DNA of 43,872 bases from IMG/VR virus record IMGVR_UViG_3300035670_000431, positions 1 to 43,872 of that record; one strand, given 5' to 3'. The stretch is from a virus. Made by a program: the position numbers and the translations under genes. The notes beneath the pieces were generated by a model. That model was given only the letters and a program-made list of their open reading frames with translations, was not told the origin of the DNA and made no database searches. This document shows positions 32,730 through 42,600 of this stretch, piece after piece (position 1 is the stretch's first letter; the number at the start of each line of letters is the position of its first letter).

Positions 32730-33653
32730 ATGTCAGAATTAAATTACTTAAAAAATTTTTTTATACAGACTCCAGATTCTAAGCTTAAATTAAATTCAAA
32801 TTTAAGAAATGACATAGTAAAAAATTCATACACTGGATCAGAAAAAGATATAAATGTTTTTTCTGGATCTGATACTATTGTAACAGCTATTTTTCCATTA
32901 ACTGGTTATCTAGGAAAAGAACCAGGAGCAGAAAATAGGTTACTAACTTTTGCTAATATTCAAACAATATCTGTTTCTACTACAAGATCTGTTTCTCCAG
33001 TAAGAACCCTAGGAAGATCAAATCCTGTAGGGTATACTAGAGGAGCAAGGACTATAGCAGGAACATTAGTATTTGCAGCTACAAACAAAGATGTTTTTCA
33101 AGACGTATTTGATATTGACTTAGCAGAAAATATAGAATCAGCATCGTCTTCTATTATATCTGACAGTCTTCCTCCATTTTCAATCTTAATACAATTTGGT
33201 ACAGAAAAAGGCGTTTCTGGTATACAATTATTAACTGGTGTTACTTTAGTTAATTATGGAACAACATATAGTATTGATGATCTATATACAGAAGTAACAT
33301 ATTCCTATGTTGCTCAGGATATAATGCCTATATCTTCTGTTAATGTTGGGTCTATAAGAGACATATTTAAAAACTATATAGGTATAGGCTCTTTTTTTGT
33401 AAAAACATTAAGCACAAACCTTAGTAAAAAAGTAAGTCCTGTATTAGCTACAACTACAAAAAACATTATTTCAGGAGTGTCTGCTCAAATAAATACAATA
33501 AACAGTTTAAAAAATACTAATAAAGATGCAATTAAATATACAAGAGATTCCTATAAAGTATTTAATAATAAGATAACAACAAGTCTGAATTTTGTTGAAA
33601 AATATTATGAAAATTTAAATAATCAATTTAATTCACTTATTTTAAAGAAATAA
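32730..33653 (+). CDS. tail-tube-like protein, paralogue 2 (307 aa)
   Basis: Residues about 85-115 show SVSPVRTLGRSNPVGYTRGA followed by RTIAGTLVF, the same loop-strand signature as the tail tube. A later YGTTYSIDDLYTEVTYSYVAQ parallels its NVGSSMSINDITTDEACTFI. It has AT-rich, non-biased codons and no SD, so it is made at lower level. It may be a baseplate hub or tail-tip tube protein rather than the main tube. A helical C-terminal extension (residues about 230-307) is unique to it. Confidence 0.75.
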   Translation: MSELNYLKNFFIQTPDSKLKLNSNLRNDIVKNSYTGSEKDINVFSGSDTIVTAIFPLTGYLGKEPGAENRLLTFANIQTISVSTTRSVSPVRTLGRSNPVGYTRGARTIAGTLVFAATNKDVFQDVFDIDLAENIESASSSIISDSLPPFSILIQFGTEKGVSGIQLLTGVTLVNYGTTYSIDDLYTEVTYSYVAQDIMPISSVNVGSIRDIFKNYIGIGSFFVKTLSTNLSKKVSPVLATTTKNIISGVSAQINTINSLKNTNKDAIKYTRDSYKVFNNKITTSLNFVEKYYENLNNQFNSLILKK

Positions 33654-33654
33654 T

Positions 33655-34341
33655 ATGCATAATCCAGCAACATCTTTTATTTATCCAACAGCAAGTACAG
33701 TTACTTGCTATATTGATGGTATATTAATGGATCAAGTATATCAAATACAATATAAAGAGACTATAAATAGAGCTCCAATATATGGATACAATGATACTTA
33801 TTTTTCAAATATAGCAGAAGGAAGAAGACTAATTAGTGGAGTTTTAGTTGTTAATTTTATAAGTCCAGCCTATATAGAATCTATAGGAAATCAAACGCTA
33901 TTTATAGAGAATCTATTAGATAAAAAATTAAATAACTTGTCTAATCAAGAATTACCTACATATTCAGATAGAGAGGCTAGAATAGGATATCTTGCTACAT
34001 TAATAAATGATAAAAACCTATCTAAACAAGAAATAAAAGATAAGTTAAAAGAGAGTTCATTAAATAAGAAAAATATATTAAACAACTCAAGTCAGGAAAA
34101 TCCATTATCAGAACTATATAGACAAAAATCACCAATGCGTACTTTAGAAGGAAACATGAATCGATTTATTGATATATATTATGGACAATTCACAGAAGGA
34201 ATTCGATTTACTAACGTAATATTTACAGACGTAAGTCAAACAATATCTCAAGCAGGAGCTGAAGGAAGTTCAGATCCTTTATATGAGATATATTCATTTA
34301 TAGCTAGAGAAAAACAAATAATTTCAAGAACATCAGTATGA
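33655..34341 (+). CDS. tail-tube-like protein, paralogue 3 (228 aa)
   Basis: Residues 36-68 read TINRAPIYGYNDTYFSNIAE followed by GRRLISGVLVVNF, again the tube signature. A helical insertion (residues about 85-155) rich in Lys and Asn separates the first half from the NRFIDIYYGQFTEGIRFTN strand pair. Low-expression codons. Probably a minor tube or baseplate component. Ends with ATGA overlap into the first tail chaperone. Confidence 0.72.
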   Translation: MHNPATSFIYPTASTVTCYIDGILMDQVYQIQYKETINRAPIYGYNDTYFSNIAEGRRLISGVLVVNFISPAYIESIGNQTLFIENLLDKKLNNLSNQELPTYSDREARIGYLATLINDKNLSKQEIKDKLKESSLNKKNILNNSSQENPLSELYRQKSPMRTLEGNMNRFIDIYYGQFTEGIRFTNVIFTDVSQTISQAGAEGSSDPLYEIYSFIAREKQIISRTSV

Positions 34342-34697
34342 TACCAGATAACATTAAACAAAAAGTAGAAGAACATAAATCAAAAGGATTTATGGTGTGT
34401 GCTCTTCCTATTAGTGGTGTAAAGTATATTTATAGAAGTTTAAACAGAGCAGAATATAAGTCTATTCAAGACTTGTTAACTAAAGAAGCTGAAGTTGTTA
34501 AGAAAAATGCTACAGAAGAAGAAGTAGCCGCAGCCGCAGCTGCGATTAAAGACACAGGAGAATTACAATTAGTCAAGATTGCATTAATATATCCTGAGTT
34601 AACTGAAAACACTCCAGCAGGCGTTGTTGCTACATTAGCAGACAGAATTATGGAGGCCTCTGGTTTTGGCGTAGAAGTTGAACCAGAAATACTGTAA
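34338..34697 (+). CDS. tail assembly chaperone, part 1 (119 aa)
   Basis: Sits just upstream of the tape-measure-position gene. Residues 27-47 contain GVKYIYRSLNRAEYKSIQDL, a pattern shared by tail assembly chaperones (aromatic, Arg, Ser/Pro, Leu, then Glu). An Ala-rich helix (EEVAAAAAAIKD) follows. These chaperones bind tape-measure protein during tail assembly and are often made in two forms by ribosomal frameshifting; here the second open frame begins right at its end. Confidence 0.78.
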   Translation: MIPDNIKQKVEEHKSKGFMVCALPISGVKYIYRSLNRAEYKSIQDLLTKEAEVVKKNATEEEVAAAAAAIKDTGELQLVKIALIYPELTENTPAGVVATLADRIMEASGFGVEVEPEIL

Positions 34698-34698
34698 T

Positions 34699-35301
34699 GT
34701 GATTGACGTAAACACAAACGCCACAGAAAAGTTGTTCCATGCAAAACTAGAGTATGGACAACTTTTTTTGTTTAAACTTAATTCAAAAACATATGTATTT
34801 AGACCATTACTAATATCTGAACTACAAGCTATTAATTCTTTAAGTAAAATGCTTAATGCTTGTTTTATAGAAGATTGGATATTAAAACAAACATATGTCT
34901 ATGCAACTGATCCTGTAGAATATATTTTAAATAATGAAAGCTTTGGTATAGTTAGAAATTTAGCTATTAAAATTATTGAAAAATCTAATATAGAGACTGA
35001 AGATCTGTTTCTAGACTTGTTAACTAATGCAAGAGAAAACATTGATACAGTGCAGACTTCTTTAGAATTATTTATACAGAAAGCATTTCCTGGAACAGAA
35101 AACAAAGTAATTAGGAATTTAACTAATTTTAAACAAATAGAATATATAGCTAAGGCAGAAAGTTTATTAGGAAATAAACTAAACATTGGAAAAAACAACA
35201 AAAGAAATGATCTTAAAAAATATAGATTTGCCGAAGGAGCAAATGTTATAGGACCAGATGATATTACTAGTCCAGAAGTAGCAGATAAACCAGAATGGTA
35301 G
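34699..35301 (+). CDS. tail assembly chaperone, part 2 (about 200 aa)
   Basis: In the frame +1 to part 1. A GTG at 34699, two bases after the upstream stop, is the first start clearly past that stop; a TTG at 34678 inside part 1 is also possible, and neither has SD. Residues near 30-50 (KTYVFRPLLISELQAINSL) mirror part 1's chaperone motif, so it is a paralogue or extension. Classic phage chaperones reach such a second part by programmed frameshift. Here a +1 shift (or -2) near CTG-TAA, or reinitiation, would be needed. Overlaps the 1,448-aa gene by 7 bp. Confidence 0.65.
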   Translation: MIDVNTNATEKLFHAKLEYGQLFLFKLNSKTYVFRPLLISELQAINSLSKMLNACFIEDWILKQTYVYATDPVEYILNNESFGIVRNLAIKIIEKSNIETEDLFLDLLTNARENIDTVQTSLELFIQKAFPGTENKVIRNLTNFKQIEYIAKAESLLGNKLNIGKNNKRNDLKKYRFAEGANVIGPDDITSPEVADKPEW

Positions 35302-38300
35302 GTGACGAAAACACAATTAATGATGCTCAGCAGCGCAAGGTACAGGAAGCTACCCAGCGCGACTATACGTCAATTATTAAACCAATGGCTGCTGGTATCG
35401 GCGCTATTGCCCTTGGTTCTGTTTTATTAAGAAAAAGAATAGCTGAAGGTGGAGAGGTTTTATCTGAATTATTTAATTTCTTAGGATTTCCAAGAGGAAT
35501 TAAATTATCTACAGACATTGCTACAAACGTTGGAGACTTAGCACCTAAGGGTGGAGTAGCAGGTATAAGGTCCATTCTTGACGCTACATTTAATGTAAGA
35601 AAAAACAGCTTACAGCTAGGTCCACTAGACCTTATTGACGATGTTAGAGCAGCTATAGAAGTAATAGGAAGAGCAGGAACTCCTGAGGACATATCTACAG
35701 ATTTAGCTTCTAGAGTTACAGAATTAGTAAACAGAAAATATGTAAATAATGGACTTAATAGTGGTTACTTTACAAAAGGATTACAAAGAGTAACTGTAGG
35801 AAATGTTTTAGAAGAACAAGCAAAATGGTCTAAACTAATATCAGAAAAGGATCTTAATACACTAAGAACAGCTAGTGATTTAGGTATTTTAAATAAAAAC
35901 ACACTATTAGATAAAAAGCTATTTTTAAACACATCAACTAACGAACTACTAGATTTTAGATTAAGAAATATGGTTACTAGGGTTGCTGAGGCAGGTACTG
36001 ATGCAGCAGGTAATCCAATATTAGCTAGAGTTCCTCGTTTTGATCTATTTGGACAAGCTAGAGTTATAGAAAGTATTTTTGGATCTACACGCTCTTTTGG
36101 TGTAATTAATTCTTATGGAAACAAAGGTACTAGATTTTTTATAGGAGGAAGTATTATATCCTATACAAAAGGACCTATTACTGGTAATATAATGTCTGTA
36201 GATCATGGTGGTGGATTTATATTAAAAAGGACAGACGATCCACTAGAGGTTATTGCTGCTTCTAGGGCAGGAGCTTTAAAAATAAATGTTCCAAAAAGGA
36301 CTGGAACTTTTGGCAGAGCTTTATCTTTTATAGAAAATCTTACTGGAATTGGACCTAGTTTTGGTACAAGACCATCAATTTTAAACAGATTAGTAATAGA
36401 TCCTATAAAAAGAGCTAAAGCAATCCACACAGGTACTGGAGTTATAGTAAAAGCACCTTATGAACAATTAGGTTCTACAAAAGGAATAGATGCAGTTATT
36501 GGTGCTAATTTACCTGAATTAATTAATAAGCAAGGTATTATTAAAAAGGTTCCTGGAGGTGGAAAAGTTGTTGGTATTGAAGCCGTTACAGGAAGGTCTA
36601 GTGTAGTAATACCAAACAGAATTGGAGTATTTTTTGACTTAGCAGATAATTACAGTGTAGTTAGTAAAGAGGCTTGGGATAAAAAGTTTTACACATATTC
36701 TTCAAGACATCTTGTAGTTCCTCATAAAAAAGGAGGATATTCTATTGTTGGAAAAGAAGTACCAAGCGAAAAATCGGTAATTAGAATGATGTCTGATACA
36801 AAGGATGCGCCAATCACTTCTGTAGGATACATGACTAATACAAAGACGCATGCTTTTTATGCAACAACTAGAAAAGATTCTATTAAAGACTTTGCTGCAT
36901 ACATGCTGTATAGAATTAACAACTTAGCTTCTGAATCATTACTTGGTATAGGATTTAAACCTTCTCATAAAATAACAGCTAATGCAGCTAGGCTAGGCGG
37001 CATTATGTTTGCATATGAAGGTCTTTTAAAAGGAGCGGAATATGCGGACTATCTTGTAGAAGATATTACTGGAATATCTCCAGTGAAAACGGCAGCGTCA
37101 GCTTATGCAGGATTGAGAGTATTGCAGCAAAAATTAAGAAGTTTTACTGGAATACAGCAAATTTCAGAAGCTGCAGACACGTACTTTCCAGGAAGTATTA
37201 ACTCTGAAGGAGCCACATTAACAAGAAGTATAATAGCTCCTGCAGCTGTTGCTAATTTATTTCTTAAGAAAGGATCTATTTTAGGAGCAGCTCTTGGTGC
37301 ATTATCTACATACTTAACTATTGGAGGTCCTGATCCAGGACAAACAGCAGAAGATTTAGAAAGAGAGTATTCTGGAGAAAAGAAAGTTCCAGTAAGAACT
37401 GGTGCTTTTTGGGGCCTTGGATACATGCCATTCTTTGGTGGAAAAGTAGAAAGATATGATACAAGCTGGTATGCAAAAATACAATCAGACTATAGAACTA
37501 AAGGAATTTATGGATCTAAAGAGGAGTATTGGAAATATCATGCTAATGTCTTTGGAATACCATTTCCAACAGTAGATAACTTATTTGGATTAAGGAATAT
37601 AGCGAATCCATATAGACTAGAACAAATAAATTACGCAAGCAGGCCATATCCACAAACAGCTTCGGCTTTATCATCATTCCCAATAATTGGTCCTGCTTTG
37701 GATGCAACAATAGGTCAGTTGATTAAGCCAAGAGTAAGTAGAACATTAGATCAGATGCCTCTTGTAAAAGCATCACTTGCTCCAAGAGGTGTTACAGAAG
37801 ACACAGCCAGGATGATAGGTATTGGTGGTATGAATGCCACATCTATTGAAGCAGAAGATCCTTCTACTCCATTAAATATCTTAAAGAAACAAGCAAACAT
37901 TGCTAGTGAACCTTTAGGTGTTTATAAGTTTGTAATGGAATTCTTTGGAGTATCATTAAAGCCAGATGCTGGAACAGAGCTAGCGACTAGTGCAATGATA
38001 GCTGACCCAGGAAGATATTTATATGATCTAGGTTTAGGTGGTGCTTTAGGTAATACAGAATTTATTCGTCGTTTCTTATTATCAGACTATAGTTCTGTTT
38101 ATAGAAGATCCAGCGCTATCAATCCTATAGCGAATGATATGCCTAGTTGGTTACCTGGAAAAAGATCTGAGTCATTAAGAGATCAAGATTATTTTGTTGA
38201 TTTTACTTATGGAGATCCTTATGTAAAAATAGCAGATGGAGAGGCTAGATTGCCTGGAAAAGGATATGAAGCATTAAATCCTCTTCATTCTGGTAAACCA

Positions 38301-39641
38301 GGAGAATATAGTGCTGTAGATAGATTCTTAATTTTATCTGACGTTGCTCCATATAGTAATGCATATAAGAAATATGAGAAAATAGTAGCTGGTATGACTC
38401 TAGATCCTGAATGGAGACAAAGAGTTGATGAAGCTATAGAAAATAGAAAAGAAGTGCTAGGAGTAGATACTAGATATAAGCGATACGAAGAAGATATAGA
38501 AATGCTTAACATGAATACTATTGCAAGTAGTATTTATGCTCCATTAAGAAGAACTTATGATACTTTAACACATGATGTCTTAGCAGAGATACCAGTTATT
38601 GGTAGTAAATTATTTCCTTTTAGATCTCCATACGAGCAGTATAGAAAAATGCACGTAGAAGGATCTCCTCACGCAGATTGGTCTAGACCATACGAAGCCA
38701 TTATAAGACCCGCATTATATGATGTCGGATTAGAGGATCCAGCTACAGCTGGTATGAAGGGTGCCGTGTTAGGTATGTTAGCTAGTGGCCCACTACGCTG
38801 GTTTAGTCCTGTTACCGCTATAACTGCCCAACAAGGCGTTAATATGGCTACTGTAGGCTTTGGTGCTGCTGCGGGTATGTCCTTAAGCTTAGCAAGAATA
38901 TCTGCTGGATATGATGAGAATACGCTTCCACATCACATTCAGCAAGATGATGAGTTTATTAAACAAACTGATGCAATTAATTTTATAAGAAATAAAGCTT
39001 TTGCCAGCGCCGGAGTAGGGTTTTCAGCAGACATGGAAGCCAGAAAGACCATGTTTGGAGCAATGACCCCTATAGAGTATAGAGCTAGTTTACCTAATAG
39101 TTCTGAAAGAAGATTTTTTGATTATTTTTTAACAAATCAAATGTCTAATAAATCTGAACAGTTAGGTGGTCTTCCTGAGTACATGTCTTTCGGATTACAA
39201 AAATTTGGCAATAACAAATCAACAGATTTTATGCAAAGCTCACAGACAATGTTAGCAGAAACGTTGTCTTCTATGGAGATGCCAGATAGTAATTGGCTTG
39301 GCTGGAATCCTATGATAAGCAACCAAGCTGTTAGATTAAAATATATAGATCATGGAGTTGGTGGTGTATCAGAAAATATGCACAGATTCGGATTTTTTGA
39401 ATCTCATGAAATAGATTTAAAAACAAGACTAGCTAGCTTTAATGATCAAGATATAAATTTTGTACAAACTTCAAATTTTGAATCAAATGGAAGTATGGTA
39501 CAAAACAATATAAAAAATATTACAAATAAACATTCTTTTAGATTAACTAATTTAGGAACCCCAAATGGCAGAAGGTATTCTGCTACAGTTAAACTAAATA
39601 GAAACAATGAGTATTTAGAAGATATAAAGAGACTTAACTAA
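35295..39641 (+). CDS. giant virion protein in tape-measure position (1,448 aa)
   Basis: Follows the chaperones where the tape measure normally is, and overlaps the previous gene. Not typical of tape measures: no long coiled coil. It has Gly/Ala hydrophobic segments (residues about 26-44, 625-680) and many compact domains with aromatic-rich motifs such as SEEYWKYHANVFGIP-like and NPYRLEQINYASRPYPQ. A similar aromatic-rich pattern is recalled, unchecked, from giant structural proteins of large phages. It could be the tape measure, an ejected or baseplate protein. Its stop overlaps the next ATG (TAATG). Confidence 0.65.
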   Translation: MVGDENTINDAQQRKVQEATQRDYTSIIKPMAAGIGAIALGSVLLRKRIAEGGEVLSELFNFLGFPRGIKLSTDIATNVGDLAPKGGVAGIRSILDATFNVRKNSLQLGPLDLIDDVRAAIEVIGRAGTPEDISTDLASRVTELVNRKYVNNGLNSGYFTKGLQRVTVGNVLEEQAKWSKLISEKDLNTLRTASDLGILNKNTLLDKKLFLNTSTNELLDFRLRNMVTRVAEAGTDAAGNPILARVPRFDLFGQARVIESIFGSTRSFGVINSYGNKGTRFFIGGSIISYTKGPITGNIMSVDHGGGFILKRTDDPLEVIAASRAGALKINVPKRTGTFGRALSFIENLTGIGPSFGTRPSILNRLVIDPIKRAKAIHTGTGVIVKAPYEQLGSTKGIDAVIGANLPELINKQGIIKKVPGGGKVVGIEAVTGRSSVVIPNRIGVFFDLADNYSVVSKEAWDKKFYTYSSRHLVVPHKKGGYSIVGKEVPSEKSVIRMMSDTKDAPITSVGYMTNTKTHAFYATTRKDSIKDFAAYMLYRINNLASESLLGIGFKPSHKITANAARLGGIMFAYEGLLKGAEYADYLVEDITGISPVKTAASAYAGLRVLQQKLRSFTGIQQISEAADTYFPGSINSEGATLTRSIIAPAAVANLFLKKGSILGAALGALSTYLTIGGPDPGQTAEDLEREYSGEKKVPVRTGAFWGLGYMPFFGGKVERYDTSWYAKIQSDYRTKGIYGSKEEYWKYHANVFGIPFPTVDNLFGLRNIANPYRLEQINYASRPYPQTASALSSFPIIGPALDATIGQLIKPRVSRTLDQMPLVKASLAPRGVTEDTARMIGIGGMNATSIEAEDPSTPLNILKKQANIASEPLGVYKFVMEFFGVSLKPDAGTELATSAMIADPGRYLYDLGLGGALGNTEFIRRFLLSDYSSVYRRSSAINPIANDMPSWLPGKRSESLRDQDYFVDFTYGDPYVKIADGEARLPGKGYEALNPLHSGKPGEYSAVDRFLILSDVAPYSNAYKKYEKIVAGMTLDPEWRQRVDEAIENRKEVLGVDTRYKRYEEDIEMLNMNTIASSIYAPLRRTYDTLTHDVLAEIPVIGSKLFPFRSPYEQYRKMHVEGSPHADWSRPYEAIIRPALYDVGLEDPATAGMKGAVLGMLASGPLRWFSPVTAITAQQGVNMATVGFGAAAGMSLSLARISAGYDENTLPHHIQQDDEFIKQTDAINFIRNKAFASAGVGFSADMEARKTMFGAMTPIEYRASLPNSSERRFFDYFLTNQMSNKSEQLGGLPEYMSFGLQKFGNNKSTDFMQSSQTMLAETLSSMEMPDSNWLGWNPMISNQAVRLKYIDHGVGGVSENMHRFGFFESHEIDLKTRLASFNDQDINFVQTSNFESNGSMVQNNIKNITNKHSFRLTNLGTPNGRRYSATVKLNRNNEYLEDIKRLN

Positions 39642-42600
39642 TGAATCCTATTTTTGGTAATTCTGGTTCAAATCCAAACCCAATTGGAAAAGTAATAGAT
39701 AATGTTTTTGGTATTGGTACTGGTAATGTATCGTCTTATCAGGAAAAGATGGACAGGCTTAGACAAGCCATAATGGCTAATGATAAAGCATCAGATGCTC
39801 TTATTAGGAATTACACAGGAGTACAAAATTTTAAAAAGTTTGCAGATACTACTTTAAATAGATCTGCTATGTTTGAAGAATTAGATGCTTTAAGAAAAAA
39901 CTTTAACATTTCTGAAGTTCCAAATACAATAATTTCTTCTTTTGAAAATAGGAGTAGATTATTTAATCTATTTGGTTATTCTAAAATTAATGATGAATTA
40001 ACTCCATTAGGTAGTCATGATTTTTTTAGTCCTTCTTTTTTTGTAAAAGAAGATGAATTTCAAAGAAATGTATTTGGAATTGCTAGAACATTAAAAGGAG
40101 AAGAGATACTATATCCTAAAATAGCTAGAAAAGGCTCTATTTTTACATATGGAGGTAGCGATCCAAAAGCTATGTATGGATTGTTTAGACCATCAGAAGG
40201 ATCTAGTAGGACAAGTCCAGAGTTTGTATTTGATACTTTTCAAGACTATGCAAAAGGAAAAGAACTAAGAAAACAACTATATGCTAAAAGTCCTTTTTAT
40301 AAAGGAATATATAAACCAGAAGTAGGAAGATATACATTAAATCAATCATTAATTTTACGTGATGCTTCTAGCGAAAATTTATACTCTATTATGGATTCTT
40401 ATAAAGAATCCTTAGCAAATATAAATCAACTTGTTGCTACGGCAGGAAGATATGTACCAGATACTAGTTATAATAAAAGAATTACTGCTGTTCAGTCTTT
40501 TGTAAGAAACATACGACAAAGAGATGTTTATATTTCTAGTTTAATTAAAGAACTTAAAGATAGAAATATTTTTAATACATACATGTTTACTAAACCGGAA
40601 TTTCTTTCTGGGGATAGAGATGTGTTTTTAGGGGCAAGATCTAGTTATTTTTCAAAAATATACGGTACTCGTTTTGAAGAAACAGCTGCAACAAAAGGAA
40701 TGTTCCAAGTTGCAAACATGGCAGTTACTACAAAAGAACAAGCTAAAGCAATTAGTAAAGCAAAATTACAAGCAGGCTCTGCTTATTTTTTTGAAGGACA
40801 ACCTGATTCATTACGTAGAAATGTAAATTTTAGAGTAGGTGTTTTAGATTTTACTTCAGAACTACACGAAAGAATGTTTCTTGGAGATAGCGGTTCTATA
40901 CTTACTGATGCTGGAACTGAAAAATTAAAAGGATCTAGAACATTTGGAAGTATACATTTGAAAGATTCTAGTGATGAGACTGTAAAAGCTATAGAAGAGA
41001 TGTTTGGAGTAAATCTTGGAAATCAAAGACTACATAGTCTGAATGCTACAATAAAAAATGCAACAGAAGATTCTATAAAAATACTTTCTAAAAATAATAA
41101 AACATTTAGAGGTTTATTCAAAATATTACAAAGAGAACAAGGTGTTTTAGAAAGAGTTAAATTTACAGATTCAGGAATACAATTGTCTTTTGCTCAAGGC
41201 ATAGATCAAGTACCTGATGCCCCAGAATTAATATTAGGAGGTAGAAGAACAACAGCTGATGTAGTTTCAGGAGTGGTTACTGCAAAGCCAACTAAGTCTG
41301 TTCCAAATAGAGTCTATAGTTATGGGGAAAACGTCGCATCTCTTATAAAGAAACTAAATAGTAAAGTAGACATAATAATGTCTGCTTCAGAATACTACAA
41401 GACACACGGACCAGAGGCTTTCTTAACTAATTTTGTTTCAGTATTACAAACTGAAGCTAGTACTGAAGCTGAAAAAATATTTAAAAATATCTTTGGTATA
41501 ACTCCTACGGTAATAGAGTTTCCTAGTGGTAAAAAAAGATTTGTACATGCAGAAATAACAGATTTTGATAGTGCATATGATGCTGCTATAAAATGGATAA
41601 AAACAGGTACTGAGGTAGATTCTAGCAAAAAGGAAGCACTAGTTAAGCTCATACAAGAAGGCACTGATCTTCAATTAAATCTTATGAATATTCCTGGTGG
41701 AGCTAAAGCTTTAGCTTCAATGGGAATTAAAGGAGCAAGACAGTTCTATCTTCCTGGAGCTTTACGTGTAGATTATGGCGGAGATATTAATATAACTAAA
41801 CCTATAAGATATACTATGTCCCACCTACAGACTATTGCGTCTGGAGGAGATATGTTTGGATATAGTTCTCCATACGATAATCCCGTAGTTAAAGCACTTT
41901 TAGGTAAAACAAGTAACGCTAGACAGTGGAGATATGGTGTAGATAAAGCTACAGGAAAATATAAAGTAAAATCAAGAAGTATTGGATTTAACCGATTTAA
42001 CATGATTGATGTTGGAGAAGATCATGCAGCTAGGGAACTTGCGCAGGCCCTGACTGGTAAAGTAAATATATCTACAAAGAATCTTGTAGAGTTTACAAGG
42101 CAACTAGATCCTGAAACAAAAACTTATAAAGGTGTTTTTAAATATAAAGGAAAATTATTAAAAGACATTCCAAGAGAAATACCATATAATAGTGGTCTTT
42201 CTAAACAAGATTTTACAGATACTATTTTTGGAATAAAAAATAGAGAAATGCTCTATGTTAAACTAAAAGATCCAATAGAATATTTAGGAAACACATTACA
42301 CCACCTTCCTATCCCTTTAAAATATCTTAGATTAAAAGAAAGAGCAGGATCAATAGAAATAAATAAAGATAGTTCTACAGAATCACTTTTTAAATTTTTT
42401 AGTGGAGACAGTAGTCCTGGTAATATTAAGTCATATTTAGACAAGCTTGCGGTAAGTATTAGCGGGAAGACTGGTGGATTTAATAGATATTCTAATATTT
42501 TGACTCACGCGGGATCTAGAGTAAGACTAACAGCTGGAGGTAGTTTTTACCATAATCCGGATAAATTTACCAGTACTAAAAGTATGTATGATGTCGTGAT

